Shown here: positions 1 through 12,400 of the stretch, one piece after another | Numbering within the stretch: the first letter of the stretch is position 1 | Layout of the letters: every line of letters begins with the position of its first letter | Origin: Telmatactis stephensoni | Taxonomy: Eukaryota; Cnidaria; Anthozoa; Actiniaria; Isophelliidae | Length of the DNA stretch: 64,000 bases | Assembly: GCA_029948255.1 (NCBI GenBank) | Contig: JALIZF010001799.1 | Span: 62,001 to 126,000 of the forward strand | Direction of reading: 5' to 3' | Made by a program: the position numbers and the translations under genes | Notes under the pieces: generated by a model | Seen by the model: the letters and a program-made list of their open reading frames with translations, nothing else | Databases searched by the model: none | Told to the model about the DNA's origin: nothing

Positions 1-684
1 CAAAAAAAAAACCGAGGGTTCACACAGAAACAGAGGGAGACAAAATTCCATGATATTTCTCTCTTATTAATGAATTTTGATCCATGCCAATTTCCTTATC
101 TCAAAATTGACAATTGCTCTCCACCAACAGGCTATTGTACTCTGCATACAATTTCAAAATGTTCTCATTTGTGAAAATCTAAAATTCCATGACGTTCCCA
201 TTTCTTAGTATTTTTTCTTATATTTCATGACTTTTCCAAGCCTGGAATTAGAATTTTAAATTCCAGTAGTTTCCACGACTTTCCCATGGCTGTGAAAACC
301 CTGTCAGACACGCTCAGATTTAGTGTTTCCGTGCCAATTGAAAAACTCCCGTCGAGTTCACCCTAAGTTCCGCAAACACGTCTGCAATCAAGGAAACATT
401 AGCCTGGGAGGGGGTCTACCCCAGCCTAGTCCCCAGGCTATCCCGTCTCTCGTTTCAAAACGTGACGTCACAGCGCTCCGCACTCGCAGAGGACGCCTGG
501 GGCTAGGCTGGCTTTACCCTACTGGTAGACATGGTAGAAATATCACGAGGTTCGAACAACCAATCATCATCCTTTATTAAAATTCCACGGTTAATTCTTA
601 ACCAAACTTAAGTACAATACATGAGAATATCACTTGAAAATGAAGCGATTATCGAACATTTGTAAATACATGCATAAGTCTATT
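1..684. other. 3' flank of ETFB, intergenic
   Basis: No coding exon is recognised here. The minus-strand AATAAA at 573-578 lies about 107 nt past the ETFB stop and is a plausible poly(A) signal. Around 412-531 there is an imperfect fold-back: GTCTACCCCAGCC on the left pairs with GGCTGG and GGTAGAC on the right, around a CG-rich core. It looks like a small MITE. The rest is AT-rich sequence with no visible structure. Confidence 0.5.
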
Positions 685-3600
685 TCACGCAGGAAATCCA
701 TGTTCTTTTAACTTTCCAAGCAAATCCTCGACTGTTTCTACTTTAACACCAGCGCTACGGACAGGAGGGTCTTCGACATTTAGAATTTCAATATGTGGAC
801 TGATGTCTACGCCTAGATCTCCAGGGTTCTTCTTGTCGATCTTTTTCTTTTTCGCTTTCTGTGGGGAAAATAGGTCAAAAAACACAATTTTATAGACGGT
901 TTGTGTTCAATTAGGATTTTGGTTCAGAGGAAATTATTTAACTGAAAAGAGAATTTAATTAGGCAGCTTTTAGAGTTGGCGGGTAACGATTCTTAGCGCA
1001 ATATCATTGATAGGTACTTTAGGACATTTGATGTCATTTTGAAAGTTTTCATTATTTTCTCGATATATTCAGTAGTAAATGATTTCTATGACGTCGTTGT
1101 GACGTCACAACAAGAGTCGATTTCAATGTACTTGATAGTTTTGAATAGCTCAATCTTTGCCTAGCTTATGGTAGAAATGTCTAGTCTATTGAATTTTGGT
1201 ATAAGAGTTATAACCGTTTAAAAGTTGGTAGGTGCGCTCTGAAAAAATTGCCGTCAGCCACCTTAATATGCAATCAGCAATTACTAGATTTGTCCTGGCA
1301 AATCTGATGCATAAATAAATTACCCTCTTGACGTAATTACTAATGATTAGTCCTCAACATTTATGTTTTGGTCCGCTTAGCTAATGTAATCTACGATTAT
1401 ACTTCAATCGCATGTCACGAATAAGCTTTTCCCATTACAATAAGTACTATCTGTCAATATATTTTTACTAGTTTTATCAGCTATATTTCTGAAAATGAAG
1501 CGATTACAGAGGCTTACGCCAATAAATATAAGAGGTGTAGGCCCCTGTAATATAAAGAAATATATAGCTGTTAAAACTAGTAAAAAATATTTTGACAGAT
1601 TACCGATAGTACAATGTACTAGTTGTAATTGTAGATTACATTATCCGGTTTATGACGTTTTCGCCCTGTCTGGTTCATGTGGTCCACTACTGACTCAGGA
1701 TCCCGTGAGCTACAATCTAATACAAGTACTGGATTTTCTGGTTTGCAACCATTTTGGTTGATTTACAAATGGATTTCAGACCAGCAATAATATGAGGGGC
1801 AACCAATAGGTTGAACATCAGCTCTAAAAATAACTTGCGTAATAGATGCATGAGCAAGCACAAGAAAGAGGGAAATTAAAAAAAGCGTAAAGGAAAGAAG
1901 GAAGAAAGAGAAGTGAGAAAGATGATTTTTCATAATCCAACTCACCATAATATTTGGAAGTGTTGCATATCGTGGCTCATTCAATCTATGAACAAAAGAC
2001 AGGACTTATTTATTCAAATTACAGCTACAACATTCTACCATATTCTACCATAAGCATAATATGATTAGAGTAGATTTCATATCACTGTGAAAACGGCACC
2101 GCATGGTCACGGCACTGTTACGGCAGGAATTTCGAATGCTGTTATTGACAACACGGTTTTCACACGGCCACGGCACGACACAGTCCGTTTCACACTCATA
2201 TGAAATCTGCTCTACATGTACACATAAACACAAATTTTCCTTATATACTTTATGATAAACTCACCTTAAATCTGCTGATACCACACAAGGTAACTTAACA
2301 TTAATAGTTTCAAGTCCTCCATCAATCTCCCTTGTTACTTGTAGTCTACCATCCTTTTGCTCAATTTTGGAAGCAAATACAGCCTATATAACAAAACCTT
2401 TGTGGTTTACTTATTCACACTGATGAAATGTTTACATTTAGGGATTCATGTAGACTTGCTTCAAGTCTAAGTTATGCCCTTCTAGTTTCAAGGCTTTCTA
2501 AGAGAAAAGGCAGAGGGGGAATCACTTTTCCTTCTAATATTGTCCCTGAAGAAGTTCTTGTAGTATGATTTGAAATCTGATTTTCCATTGGGGGAAAATA
2601 TATTAATGGGACTCTGAGCAAGTCTAAGTTTTATGACCAGTTAGCACAGTATGTTTTAGATTTTAGAGTTAGTTTTAAAGTTTTTTAACTGAAAGCACCA
2701 CATTTACTGGTAACATTATAATTATAAGTCAACAAGAACAAGAAAGCAGAACAACACCAGTGGAAAATGTGATAAATCAATATACCATTCATTTTGTTAT
2801 ACACACAGAAGACTTACAATACATGTATTATAATCACAATAATTGAAGACATCACTACAGAACCAACGTAAGCACTCTATACATTCTCCTGAAAATCTTT
2901 CATTTTCTATCGAGAACTCAGTGTTAGATCAGAGATCAATGACACTATTTTTGCAGGGACCTCTTCAGTTATAAAGGTAAAGGGCAATGATTTCATTATT
3001 GTTGATGATTACAATCATAATTATGATGACGGATGATGATGATGATGTAACAAGATCATACCTGAGGCCAGTTTAAAAGCCCTGAAAGCATCTGTGGAGT
3101 TTGATTGCAGTCATCATCAATAGCCTAAAAAATCAAATAAATCATGATAACTAAATATATTCTCTAGCACATTGACCCCCTTGACAATGGAAATATTTTG
3201 CATAAGGAGAACTTCCAATACTCAGCATACAAATGCACAGCAGATAAGAGCTATTGGTTTGAACCCCAGACTGACAATAAACCCCTAGTGTGATGACGTT
3301 TTGACCCCCTCTCTATACCAGAATCCTTTTCAAGAGCCTTTGATATTCATATTAAATTTTTTCGAGAATACAAATACAGTGGTTTTAATTAGTAAACAAA
3401 AGCTACTTGAAAAGGATTCTGGTATAGAGAGGGGCTCAAAATGTCATCTAGACTGATTCCATAAGTCGGTCCCAGTTCGCTCTCTGACGATTTTTTTTTT
3501 TCGCTCACGGGTCCGACTTATTTGCAAACATACTCAAAAATGATCCGTATCTCGAAAAAACGAGATAGCCAATGAAATCGTTTGTTATTGCCATTCAAAA

Positions 3601-6357
3601 CATTTTGACCAATCACATACTATGTCTTATTGTACCGAGCTGAAACTTCACTTCCGGTAAGACGCCATTTTGTTTTTGAAAATGAATTACCAACTATCAC
3701 TTTTAAAACGAAGATAACGTTAAAGCCGTTCCAAAGAAAAGCTATTGAACAAGTTCTAGAGGGGAAAGACATGTTTGTTTATCTTCCCACAGGATGTGCA
3801 AAACGTTTTGCCTGATTTATTAGATGTAAAGGTCGGCAACGGCAATATTTTTGTATCGCCTTTGACGCCTTGATGAAAGCTCAGGTGGACAGTTTTAGGA
3901 AGTTACTAGATTCCCGCTACCTTTGCCGGAGAAGGAGACTGTGACAGAAGAGGTCAAATTTGACAAATACAAGGCTACTTATGATTGTAATATTATCTGA
4001 CAAAGCCCAGTGGTTTTCGTCATGCCCTCGTGAAACAAGTTGTGCAGTTATAGGTCGTTATAAGCCGTTTATCTCTCCGGAATTACATCGAAGGAGTTTA
4101 AAAATACTCTAGGGTGTATTGATGTGATGAGGCTCATTGTGTAACTCAGTGGTAAGCTTATGTTTTAATAAAATTTGAATGTTCCATGATGTGTTTGTTC
4201 TCTTTGCCTAGATCCGGGCTAGATTCACACCGTAAAGATTGTAACTAACTCTTCGTTCTCATTGCCCACAATTCTTCTTTTTTCTTTCTGAGAACTGCCA
4301 CAGTTTAAGCAAACGTCCTCAGCTTGATTTAAACAAACATTATAGGAGTACTTTTATGAGAAAACATCGAGTTGTAGCCGATAAAGAAACGTTGAAATTA
4401 TGGAATTTTACTTCCGGCCCATTAGATATTCAAGAGCCTCGTTTTGGTTTGTACAGCAACAGCTGATGAATGAGATAAGTCGGACCCGTGAGCGAAAAAA
4501 AAAATCGTCAGAGAGCGAACTGGGACCGACTTATGGAATCAGTCTAAATGTCATCACACTTGGTGCTTATTACTACAAGTGGTCAAAAAAGGAAAAATAC
4601 ATGTTGATAGCTTGCAGTGCAATGAAATGTGTTCCATCAAATATCTGACCAGGCTGATCAGCCCAGCCCTAAGACTATCTATCCTTATATACCTATTTCA
4701 AAAAAGGTTGTCGTGTGAGAGGTCTCAAGCCTACGCGACAAGGCCAAAAAGGAGTATGGGTAGTAGGTAAAAAATTACTCTTTTCAGGTTTGGTCTTGAT
4801 TTTAGTACTTTAAACAAGTGTCAGAAGTTCTTTAGTGTTTAAGGTCAAGGTAAGCTATTTTGAGTTGTCGTATGGCCGATTTGTGTGCTTTTATAGCTTT
4901 AGTATTTTCTACCCATACTCCCTTTCGGGTGAGTCGCATTTAAGCTTTTACTGAGAACATTAATTGAAATAGCTATATTTAGGGCTCCTATGGATAGACA
5001 GCCCTCCAGTTGCTGAATGGGCTACCCTGTTTAAATAAAGTCTACATGGATCTTTATCTTGAATGCCTTTTATACTTTATAATCAGCAACTATTAAACTG
5101 AACACGTTATAAACCTACTTGTTTTCCTAAGAGTACTATGTCTGGTTTTTCTTGTTCAACTACTTTAGCTAAAAGTTTAGCTACAGCAAGAGGCTGAAGT
5201 CCTTCATATTCCTTGTCACCAATCACTACATGAACTCCTCTATCTGCACCCATTGCCAGAGCTGTACGTAGAGTCTCCTGTAACCAAAATCATTACCAAA
5301 TAAACTGTTTATGAGTTTTTGAACGTCACAAATGAGCAAATAATGCAAATAACTTATGTATCTCTTAATTCTAAGTCAATCCCAAGCTTTGCTTTGAAGA
5401 GAAGGCTATTAAGAATATAGATTCTCTTAAAGTTTTTGATACATACAAGTATCAAGTTTCATTTGAGAAGAAGGTTAAAAGAATATTACCTCACTCTTTG
5501 CAGGCCCACAACTGACGGCAACAATTTCAGAGGCAATCTTGCTTTCTTTCATTCTGACAGCCTTGAAATAAGATTGACATATCCTTAGGGACTTGTCAGA
5601 AATTGGCAGGGGGAGGGGGTGGAGATTTTAAATTGAGTGATGAAAATGATGTGACCCTCTCTAGCAATGGGAATGAAATTTCCTTACCCTCCCCTGGGAA
5701 TTGGCCTAAAATAACAAAATATTCCCTTTTTCAGTTCCCATTTTTTCATGACTCTCCCTTTTCACAGGCTCAAAAAGTTATGACTCTCCCCAATTCCTCC
5801 CCCCTGCTAATTTCTGACAAGTCCCTTAATCAAAAATTGTACAACTAATAATAATAATTTATTTCTTATGTAGCCCTATTTACATGTAGAGATCAATAGC
5901 GCTTTACAATATAAACTAGAGCTCGTAGCTTAGTTTTTCTCAAGCTTACTAGTAAATATTTCATGTAGAAAGACTTTGCCCTGACTGGCTAATGAGCTTT
6001 AATCCCAACACGTTTTGAATTATACAGTTTCTAAACTTGTTAAGTGTTTGTAAATCCAGTATTTATATAGCTACAAATAGAAAAGTGATAATCTCAGCTG
6101 AATAACTAAACTGATTGAGCATTTCTTCTCACCTCTTCTACAGCAATTTCATCAAATGGGTTCATGCTATGCTTGACTCCCTCTGTTACAACACCAGTTT
6201 TGTCGGGTTTAACGCGAATCTACAACGTAAAACTCTGTCAGTACTATGGCAAGTTATTTGTGATGTCAATAAAATCCTTAAAGTTGAATAAATGGCATAC
6301 TTTGACGGCATAATCGATGACTCTTTTACAGCCAACAAGGACACGTAGAGACGCCAT
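685..6357 (-). CDS. ETFB: Electron transfer flavoprotein subunit beta
   Basis: Small subunit of the mitochondrial matrix ETF heterodimer, which carries electrons from acyl-CoA dehydrogenases to ETF-QO; it holds a structural AMP. Eight exons join in phase: 6301-6357, 6133-6219, 5490-5561, 5119-5277, 3062-3124, 2265-2383, 1946-1985 and 685-858, giving 256 aa against 255 in human. The N-terminus [17 protein letters not shown], the block AVSCGPA, the GADRGVHV and LLGKQAIDDD blocks and the C-terminal GVKVET are all family hallmarks. The recognition loop [13 protein letters not shown], followed by KAKKKKI, is intact; in mammals lysines in this stretch are methylated by ETFBKMT. There is no classical presequence, as in other ETFB proteins. 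The start ATG sits inside AAGATGGCG, a YY1-like context. Intron 4 (3125-5118) is swollen by a nested transposon insertion. The gene is head to head with the DRC12-like gene. Confidence 0.95.
1438..1635. repeat. Fold-back MITE in ETFB intron 7 side
   Basis: Inverted arms of about 60 bp: TACTATCTGTCAATATATTT near 1445 pairs with the complement near 1600, and TTACTAGTTTTATCAGC pairs with GCTGTTAAAACTAGTAA. It lies between the last two coding exons of ETFB. An 88-codon open frame across it is a by-product of the repeat. Confidence 0.6.
2066..2214. repeat. 150-bp palindromic MITE, copy 1
   Basis: Ends are TAGAGTAGATTTCATATCA and its complement ending TGAAATCTGCTCTA. The core repeats CACGGCAC and its mirror. 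It belongs to the dispersed family with consensus end TAGAGCAGATTTCGTATGAG, found at least nine times in this window. TA at both edges suggests a TA target. Confidence 0.8.
3449..4546. mobile_element. DNA transposon with 72-bp TIRs and 9-bp TSD
   Basis: Terminal inverted repeats occupy 3449-3520 and 4475-4546 and begin TAGACTGATTCCATAAGTCG. The flanking 9-bp direct repeat AATGTCATC (3440-3448 and 4547-4555) is an exact target-site duplication. The interior encodes a degenerate RecQ-like helicase and no recognised transposase. A 9-bp duplication with long TIRs is Mutator-like, but no MULE transposase is visible, so the superfamily is open. It is inserted in the right arm of an older MITE inside ETFB intron 4. 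Confidence 0.8.
3630..4155 (+). pseudogene. RecQ-like DNA helicase fragment, degenerate
   Basis: Residues from about 3702 read [19 protein letters not shown], then [10 protein letters not shown], which is a decayed Walker A (family form TGxGKS) followed by a stop at 3813. Downstream, at 4126-4152 in another frame, DEAHCVTQW is the RecQ motif II. Intervening frames are broken by stops. Only the motif I to II part of the ATPase core is present, so it is not functional. It is carried between the TIRs of the surrounding element. Confidence 0.7.
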
Positions 6358-6710
6358 CTTGATTTACGTAAGAGAACTGTATGTACTGAGCATGCGCAGC
6401 TAGAAAGCCGGCAAAACTTGTTGGTAAAACGGGTTGTACACAGGGACTCCAAGCATGAATATTTTTGTGCTATAAGAGATTATTTAAAAGTATAGGAATA
6501 ATCTTTCAATGAGATAAAAGTGATTTACCTTTTTAGAACAGAAATATATAAATTGACAGGTAAAAATCAGTATAAAAGTATTTCACAAGACCTGTGTGGT
6601 CAGCCCTGTGTAATTTCACAAGACTTGTTGTGGTCTTCCTGTGTACCCCATTGCATGACAACAGGAAAGCTGTAAACAAGCCATTTGGAATCGCATCTTT
6701 TACCACCAAA
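6358..6710. promoter_or_regulatory. Shared ETFB / DRC12 divergent promoter
   Basis: Only 353 bp separate the two opposite start codons. GCATGCGCA at 6390-6398 matches the core of the NRF1 motif, frequent at mitochondrial-protein promoters. A YY1-like AAGATGGCG overlaps the ETFB start. No TATA box or convincing RFX X-box was seen. The binding factors are inferred from motif match only. Confidence 0.5.
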
Positions 6711-8940
6711 ATGCCTCCTAAAAAGAAGAAGGGAAAAGGAAAGAAGAAAAAGAAGAAGGATGGTAATGTTCTAAGTCACCAATGTAGCCTCTAGGTTTGT
6801 AAAAATTGAATTCTGTGCCGATCTAACGGAGATGAAATTCTGCCATTCCAGAAAAGACAGAGTTGACTGTTGAAGACAAATACAAACGAACGCTACAAGA
6901 AATTGAATGTCTACGTGATGAACTCGGTAAGATTTCAGATGGTTATTGTAAGGTATTCATGCAATTTCCAGAGGCAACGTAATTGCTGTTTGTGTCTAAA
7001 ATTTGAGTGCATTGGACATTTCTTTCAGCGTCAAGAACTGAGATCACACGACGTGCAAGAGATACAGCATCAAGAATGAAGGACAGAATGGTAGAAGCCA
7101 AAGAGGAAGTTGCGGTGGAGCAACAGAATAAACTTGATATATCATCAGGTTTGTATAAAAGCAAAACTAGTCAAATATTAAAGTGTCTGATCAAATAAAG
7201 AATGCGTAATTTACAAAAATGAATCTCTTGGGGTGGGGGTGGGGGGGACTGGGGTTGGTCTAGATCTCTCATATATCTACTGGATGATTATTGGATGGGG
7301 GATGTTCATCATCACAGGTCAAGACATGAGACTTTTATGGAAATCATAATCAGTTTGAGATTTTGTATGTATTATTTTTAGAGGTAAAAATAACTTGGGC
7401 CGTGCCAATTTTTAATTAGTTCCTTTTAGGGTTGAATGAAATGAAAATGAAAACTCCCAATGATTATCCCCGACCAAAGATATGGAAGTCTCCCACCCTC
7501 CGCTGTTAGTTTCTTAACTTGTAAATGTGTTTAAATGTCTTGGAAATTGAGTGAATGTGAATGAAATGGAAGAACAAATGGAAATGACAAATGTGAAAAA
7601 AGAGGAAAGAAGTAATTTGTCTTACATAACTAGTTTCTTTTTTATAGATTTAACAAGACAGTATAAAACCATGCAGTCTGAAATGGCCCTCAGAATTCAC
7701 ATGCTAGAACAAACTGTTACTAAATTACGAGATAATCTTGGTAAGTCTTAGATACTTTAAATCCATTCCTATGTTTTGGCCATTTTCCAAAGGGATTGTC
7801 ATTGTCCAATAAAAAATAAAAAAAACTGTCTAAAAATGGTGAAAAATTCAAAATATAACAATAATAAGCAGATTAATGTAAATATGTAAATTTGAATTAA
7901 TCATTTTGGTGTATCAACTTACTGTTTAGAAATATTGTCCATATTTTGTAGCCAAGTCTGAGGAAGAGTTACGTAAAACAAGAAAAGAGTTCGAAGACAT
8001 GAAAAGAGAAAAGGACCAAACTATAGCTGAGCTGAAATTTAAAATTGAGCACATGGAATCTGTCTATGAAAGCATCTTACATGTAAGTATTCATGACAAT
8101 TTAGTAGGACTGTGGAAATTTGCCTTTTTTTAATGTTTATTTAAGTGCACAAGTCATCTAACGCTTGCGCACTCATTGGGGGACACTGTACTTTCACACA
8201 CACTACCTCTACATTAAATATTTTGCAAATAATCACTCAAATCACATGTTGATTTAGTCAAAGAACTTTTCTTCTTGTGAGCTTGTCAACTAGCAAATGG
8301 GTTCCATTTGTCCAAAGGGTTGATATTATAGTGGGCCTGCCAACTAACTCATTATAAACCTCCCAATGAAGTTTTTCAGGTGTTTGTTAAATTGTGTACT
8401 CTTTTCAGTCTGTGATTTTGTGTCAGTTATGGATGCTCTTGCCCTTCCATAATTTCCTTACTCTTATCACATTGACAAATAGGCCCCTAATAAGGAACAG
8501 AAATTCATTATTTTGGACTTGTCCCCTAAAACTCATGACACATGGACCAGATTTTAGGTGGGTCCAAGCCTGACCTGTCAAGATCATCTTCAACATGCCC
8601 TTGTGTCACTCAAGTATTTTTTATCCAAGCAATTTTTTTCCTGCAACCTAGGTAGCTTCTCTCTCCCTGTTCTTTATTGATGTAAAATGTATGCATCTTA
8701 TTTTCTGCCTACTGAACAAATCATTTTGTTTTCAAGGATGCTTTTGATAGGTTGGCTAACAAGGTTGAGGAAGCCAGAGGGAAATGGCAAACACAAGCTT
8801 TAGAGACTCAAGAGAAAAATAAGCAATTACTACTAGAATTTGGACTTAAACCCTCTAGAAATCTGAGGGCTATGCATTGCAGGCCATTTCCAACATCACA
8901 AGAATTACAACTTTGTTTTTTCATAAATGTTTACATTTAA
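6711..8940 (+). CDS. CCDC153: DRC12/CCDC153-like coiled-coil protein
   Basis: Likely dynein regulatory complex subunit 12, a coiled-coil component of the nexin link of motile axonemes. Six exons in phase: 6711-6762, 6852-6926, 7029-7148, 7648-7740, 7952-8082 and 8737-8940, giving 224 aa (human about 210). The N-terminus MPPKKKKGKGKKKKKKD is a lysine tract typical of the family. Nearly all the rest is heptad-rich coiled coil, including DLTRQYKTMQSEMALRIHML and ESVYESILHDAFDRL, then LLLEFGLKPS near the end, a family C-terminal signature. About 25 residues follow that motif and may be a local extension. It converges with IFT46, which is also ciliary. Identification rests on motif order and size; a paralogous coiled-coil protein is the main alternative. 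Confidence 0.8.
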
Positions 8941-9419
8941 TTACATTCAACGTATGGTTTTACAGGAATACTGTTATAATTCTGATTAAAGTAGAACTGT
9001 TATAAATTATTATTTTGTTTGATGCTTAAAAGAAGATGGTGTACGTAGCATTAGATTACAACCAACCATTAATAAATTTGTATTCATGCACTACTTTTTA
9101 AAGCACTTCTGACATGAAGAATGTATTTTGGACATGTTTTGGAATATTATCTAATATATAAAAACATTTGGATAAAGCTGTGCATGGACAATGATCTCTG
9201 ATCAAATCTTAATTTCTCCTACAATCTCTTGAATTTTATAGAGGAATTTAAATTTTGATCGAAGATCTTAGAGACACTTCTATATAAAATGTTATATTTA
9301 CATGTACAATAATATCTCAGATAATAAATTAATGACGACTGTATGTGACTTGGTGCTACTCAAAGCTCATGGTTTGGGGTTCATTAAGGTTAAGTTGATC
9401 AGTTGCTGCAGCAAGACCA
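8941..9419. other. Convergent intergenic gap DRC12 / IFT46
   Basis: AT-rich 479 bp between two stop codons. A plus-strand AATAAA lies at 9071-9076, suited to the DRC12 mRNA. I see no gene or clear repeat. Confidence 0.5.
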
Positions 9420-12400
9420 TCATGGGTCATTGGATGACTGCTTAAGTTCATTTGATAACTGGTTGTCTTTAGCAAGCTGGTGAAAATGCTGTGAACAATA
9501 GAATTACATTATTATAACTCTGATAAACAATGGGGAAATTATGTACATCGATATTCAATGAGCAAATTAGCCTGGTGCTATTCAGACAGCGGTCCCTCAT
9601 TACACTTTAGCAGTAGGTCCTTCATATATGGTACATTATAATGGGTCCTATTGTGTATAACATAATAATAATAATAGTATTTCGTTATATACAATAGGAC
9701 CCATTATAATGTACCATATATGAAGGACCTACTACTTTAGCCACCACTGACTGTTTGAATTTTTAACTGTCTATTCAAGTGTCCAATGCATTCTAGCACT
9801 TGTGCACTAATTGGGGGACAGTGTACTCTCACACACACAACCACTACATTCTAATATTCTATGCATACAACTAGTTTGTTTTTACTGAGGGAAGAAAACT
9901 AAAGGACCCAGAGAAAATCCCTCAAAGCACATGATGCCCTGTCTGGACAAACCTGGAAACACATGAGGTGACAGACTGGCAATTTCACACTCTGTAACCT
10001 TTGCTTTCCCAAATACATTTGTATCAGGGTGCATGCATGCCCCATTTCATCAACCCAATAGTGTGAACCAGAATGTATAACTGAATGTATAACAAAAATA
10101 ACACTTGAAAGAAGACACATGAAAACTGCTATTCTACCTGAGAATTTTTAAACTCTGAGAAGAGGGTAAAGAGTACATGCAGTGAGTGAATCCTGTTCTT
10201 ATGTACTGGGATGTCCAGAATACCTGAAAGAGAAGCAATTGTGAATAGATGGCTAGATTGTGATCTAAACTAGACTGTTCATGATTTGACTCTAGGCAAT
10301 GTGCAGATTTCAGACATATTTGTTTCCACTTTCCTCTTATCTGTTGAGCTCATCTGTAGGGTGGAGAACAGTGGTGGAGAAGGTGTAGATCGTGCACTAC
10401 CCACCCCATGGAAAATCACTTTGGGGTGAGGGACATTGGGGTAAAAAGAAATTGATGTTTATGACCTAAGAATGTTCTTACTAACTGTTGAGGGTTCCTC
10501 AACAGTTGAGTTTAATAAGTATCGTAAATGTTTTTGGGTTCCCTGTGTAATTGTTAAGTGTGAGTAAGTGTTTGCCAAGAGCTAGTAAGTGTCTCATCGA
10601 TTGGTGAGTGTTTTTTTTATGCTTCAAACTTGTAATTTCTCACTTTAGACCACAAGTAATGATCACTGTGTAATATGTATTCTTTCCTGTTTAGGATTTT
10701 ACTGTGTGTGCTGTGTGCTTGCTATGCGTGTGAGCATATCTGTTTACAGAATAAATGGACTTCGATGTAAATGTATGATGTTTGTCAAGCAGTAAAAACT
10801 TTTGGTGAATTGTCTACACTTAGCTCACATGCCTGCTGTGTTTTTCCTACTACACTAACAGTATTATTTATGATATATATCATTATTGTCATTTTACCAA
10901 GTAAATAGCTGCAATTAGGGCTGGTTCAAAAAAGAGGATCATATTTTCAGCAAAGATATATTGTACTCACCACATATGAGATCAACATACTGAGCAAGAT
11001 CTACGTCAAGCTCTGCTGTGGGCAGCCCTACAGTATTTAACAGATCTTCAAACTCTGGTGGCCATTCCTGCATAAGTTCTTCAATATCTGGCATGTTTCT
11101 GATAATTCCACAAGAAACAAAAAAACATGAAATAATAAAAATAAATATTGTAAATATTAAATAATTTAAAACTTTCACTAAGTAACAGGGTAACTATAAT
11201 ACATCAAAACACTAAAAATGTCCATATTTTTACCTTTGGTAATGAACAGTTGGTGCAGGTTTTTGCAGGTGTAGTTCTCTGAAAACACAAAAGTACAAGA
11301 ATACTTAAAATTACACAGTCAATCATTTTCAATCAATCAATCATTTTATTTCCATTTTCAAAAAATACACTTAGAAATATTCACTGCCACAGTTAGCATA
11401 GCTATTCGAGGCAAGCAGTGAAATATTTACAATTTGAAAAATTTAGTTTAGTCAGACAATTCAAGTCGCTTTACAAAGTGGTTTTTAAGGGAACAAAGTG
11501 ATGTACATGTACCCCTCCCTCTCCCTCTCTCTTAATATTAGCACTCTCATTCTCACTGAAAATGATTAACTAGACTGTATAAAACAACTTAGTTTATGGA
11601 AACTTTTAAAAACAATTAATTTACAGTCATTTATTTACAATCATTTACTTATGACATGTTACTTTATTTAGCATAAATTTTAGTACCTGATGCTATCAAT
11701 CCATGTATCAATGGCTTTGGGATTCTTCTCAACATCATCAATACTTCTGACAGTCTAGTGACAACAAAATTAATCAATTAGTCAATGAATCCTTAACTTA
11801 ACCATTCATTCATTCATTCTGTCAGTCAGTCGGTCAGTTATTAATTCTGGAATCATTTATAAATTCAATCTCTTCATGTATGAAAGCAAAGAACCTAAAT
11901 CTTACCATGGCTTTCAAATTTGTTTGTTTTGATATTGTCCTGAGTTGAAGATCAAGAACTGTATGTACACATCAAACAATGATTTATTAGTAGTGTATAA
12001 AGTCTTTGCATTTAGGTGCTAGTTATTTATAATGGGTCGGTTAGTATATTTTATTATCATTATGACCTGTACAGCCTTGCTTGTGGGCTCTCAATAAAAC
12101 CTTTTGAAAACATGACATGATTTAATAGGGCTTGACAGCTTTGTGCAAGTGGGCCAGAAAAGACAGTCCAGCCCTACTTATAGGGGTGTCAAATCGTCCC
12201 TGAATAAATAGTGAAACTCACGAAATTCAGCCTGAGTCTCAGAATCTCAGTGTCTAAAATGTGAATCTCAGAATCTCATTTTTGGGGTAAATTGATGGTC
12301 TTGGAAAATATGCTGATAAACAATCACAAAATCTCAGAATCCATAAGTGAAGGTATATCTTGAAATTTGCAAGCAACAATCTCAGATTAGTCATCATTAT

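Larger units (their letters stand above)
3287..4560. mobile_element. Palindromic MITE split by a second transposon
   Basis: Arms begin AGTGTGATGACGTTTTGACC at 3287 and run about 50 bp; the complementary arm starts near 3397 with TTGAAAAGGATTCTGGTATA. The right arm is interrupted at 3448 and resumes at 4556 after the inner element plus its duplicated target. Removing 3449-4555 restores a continuous inverted repeat of about 165 bp, so the insertion order is clear. Confidence 0.75.
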
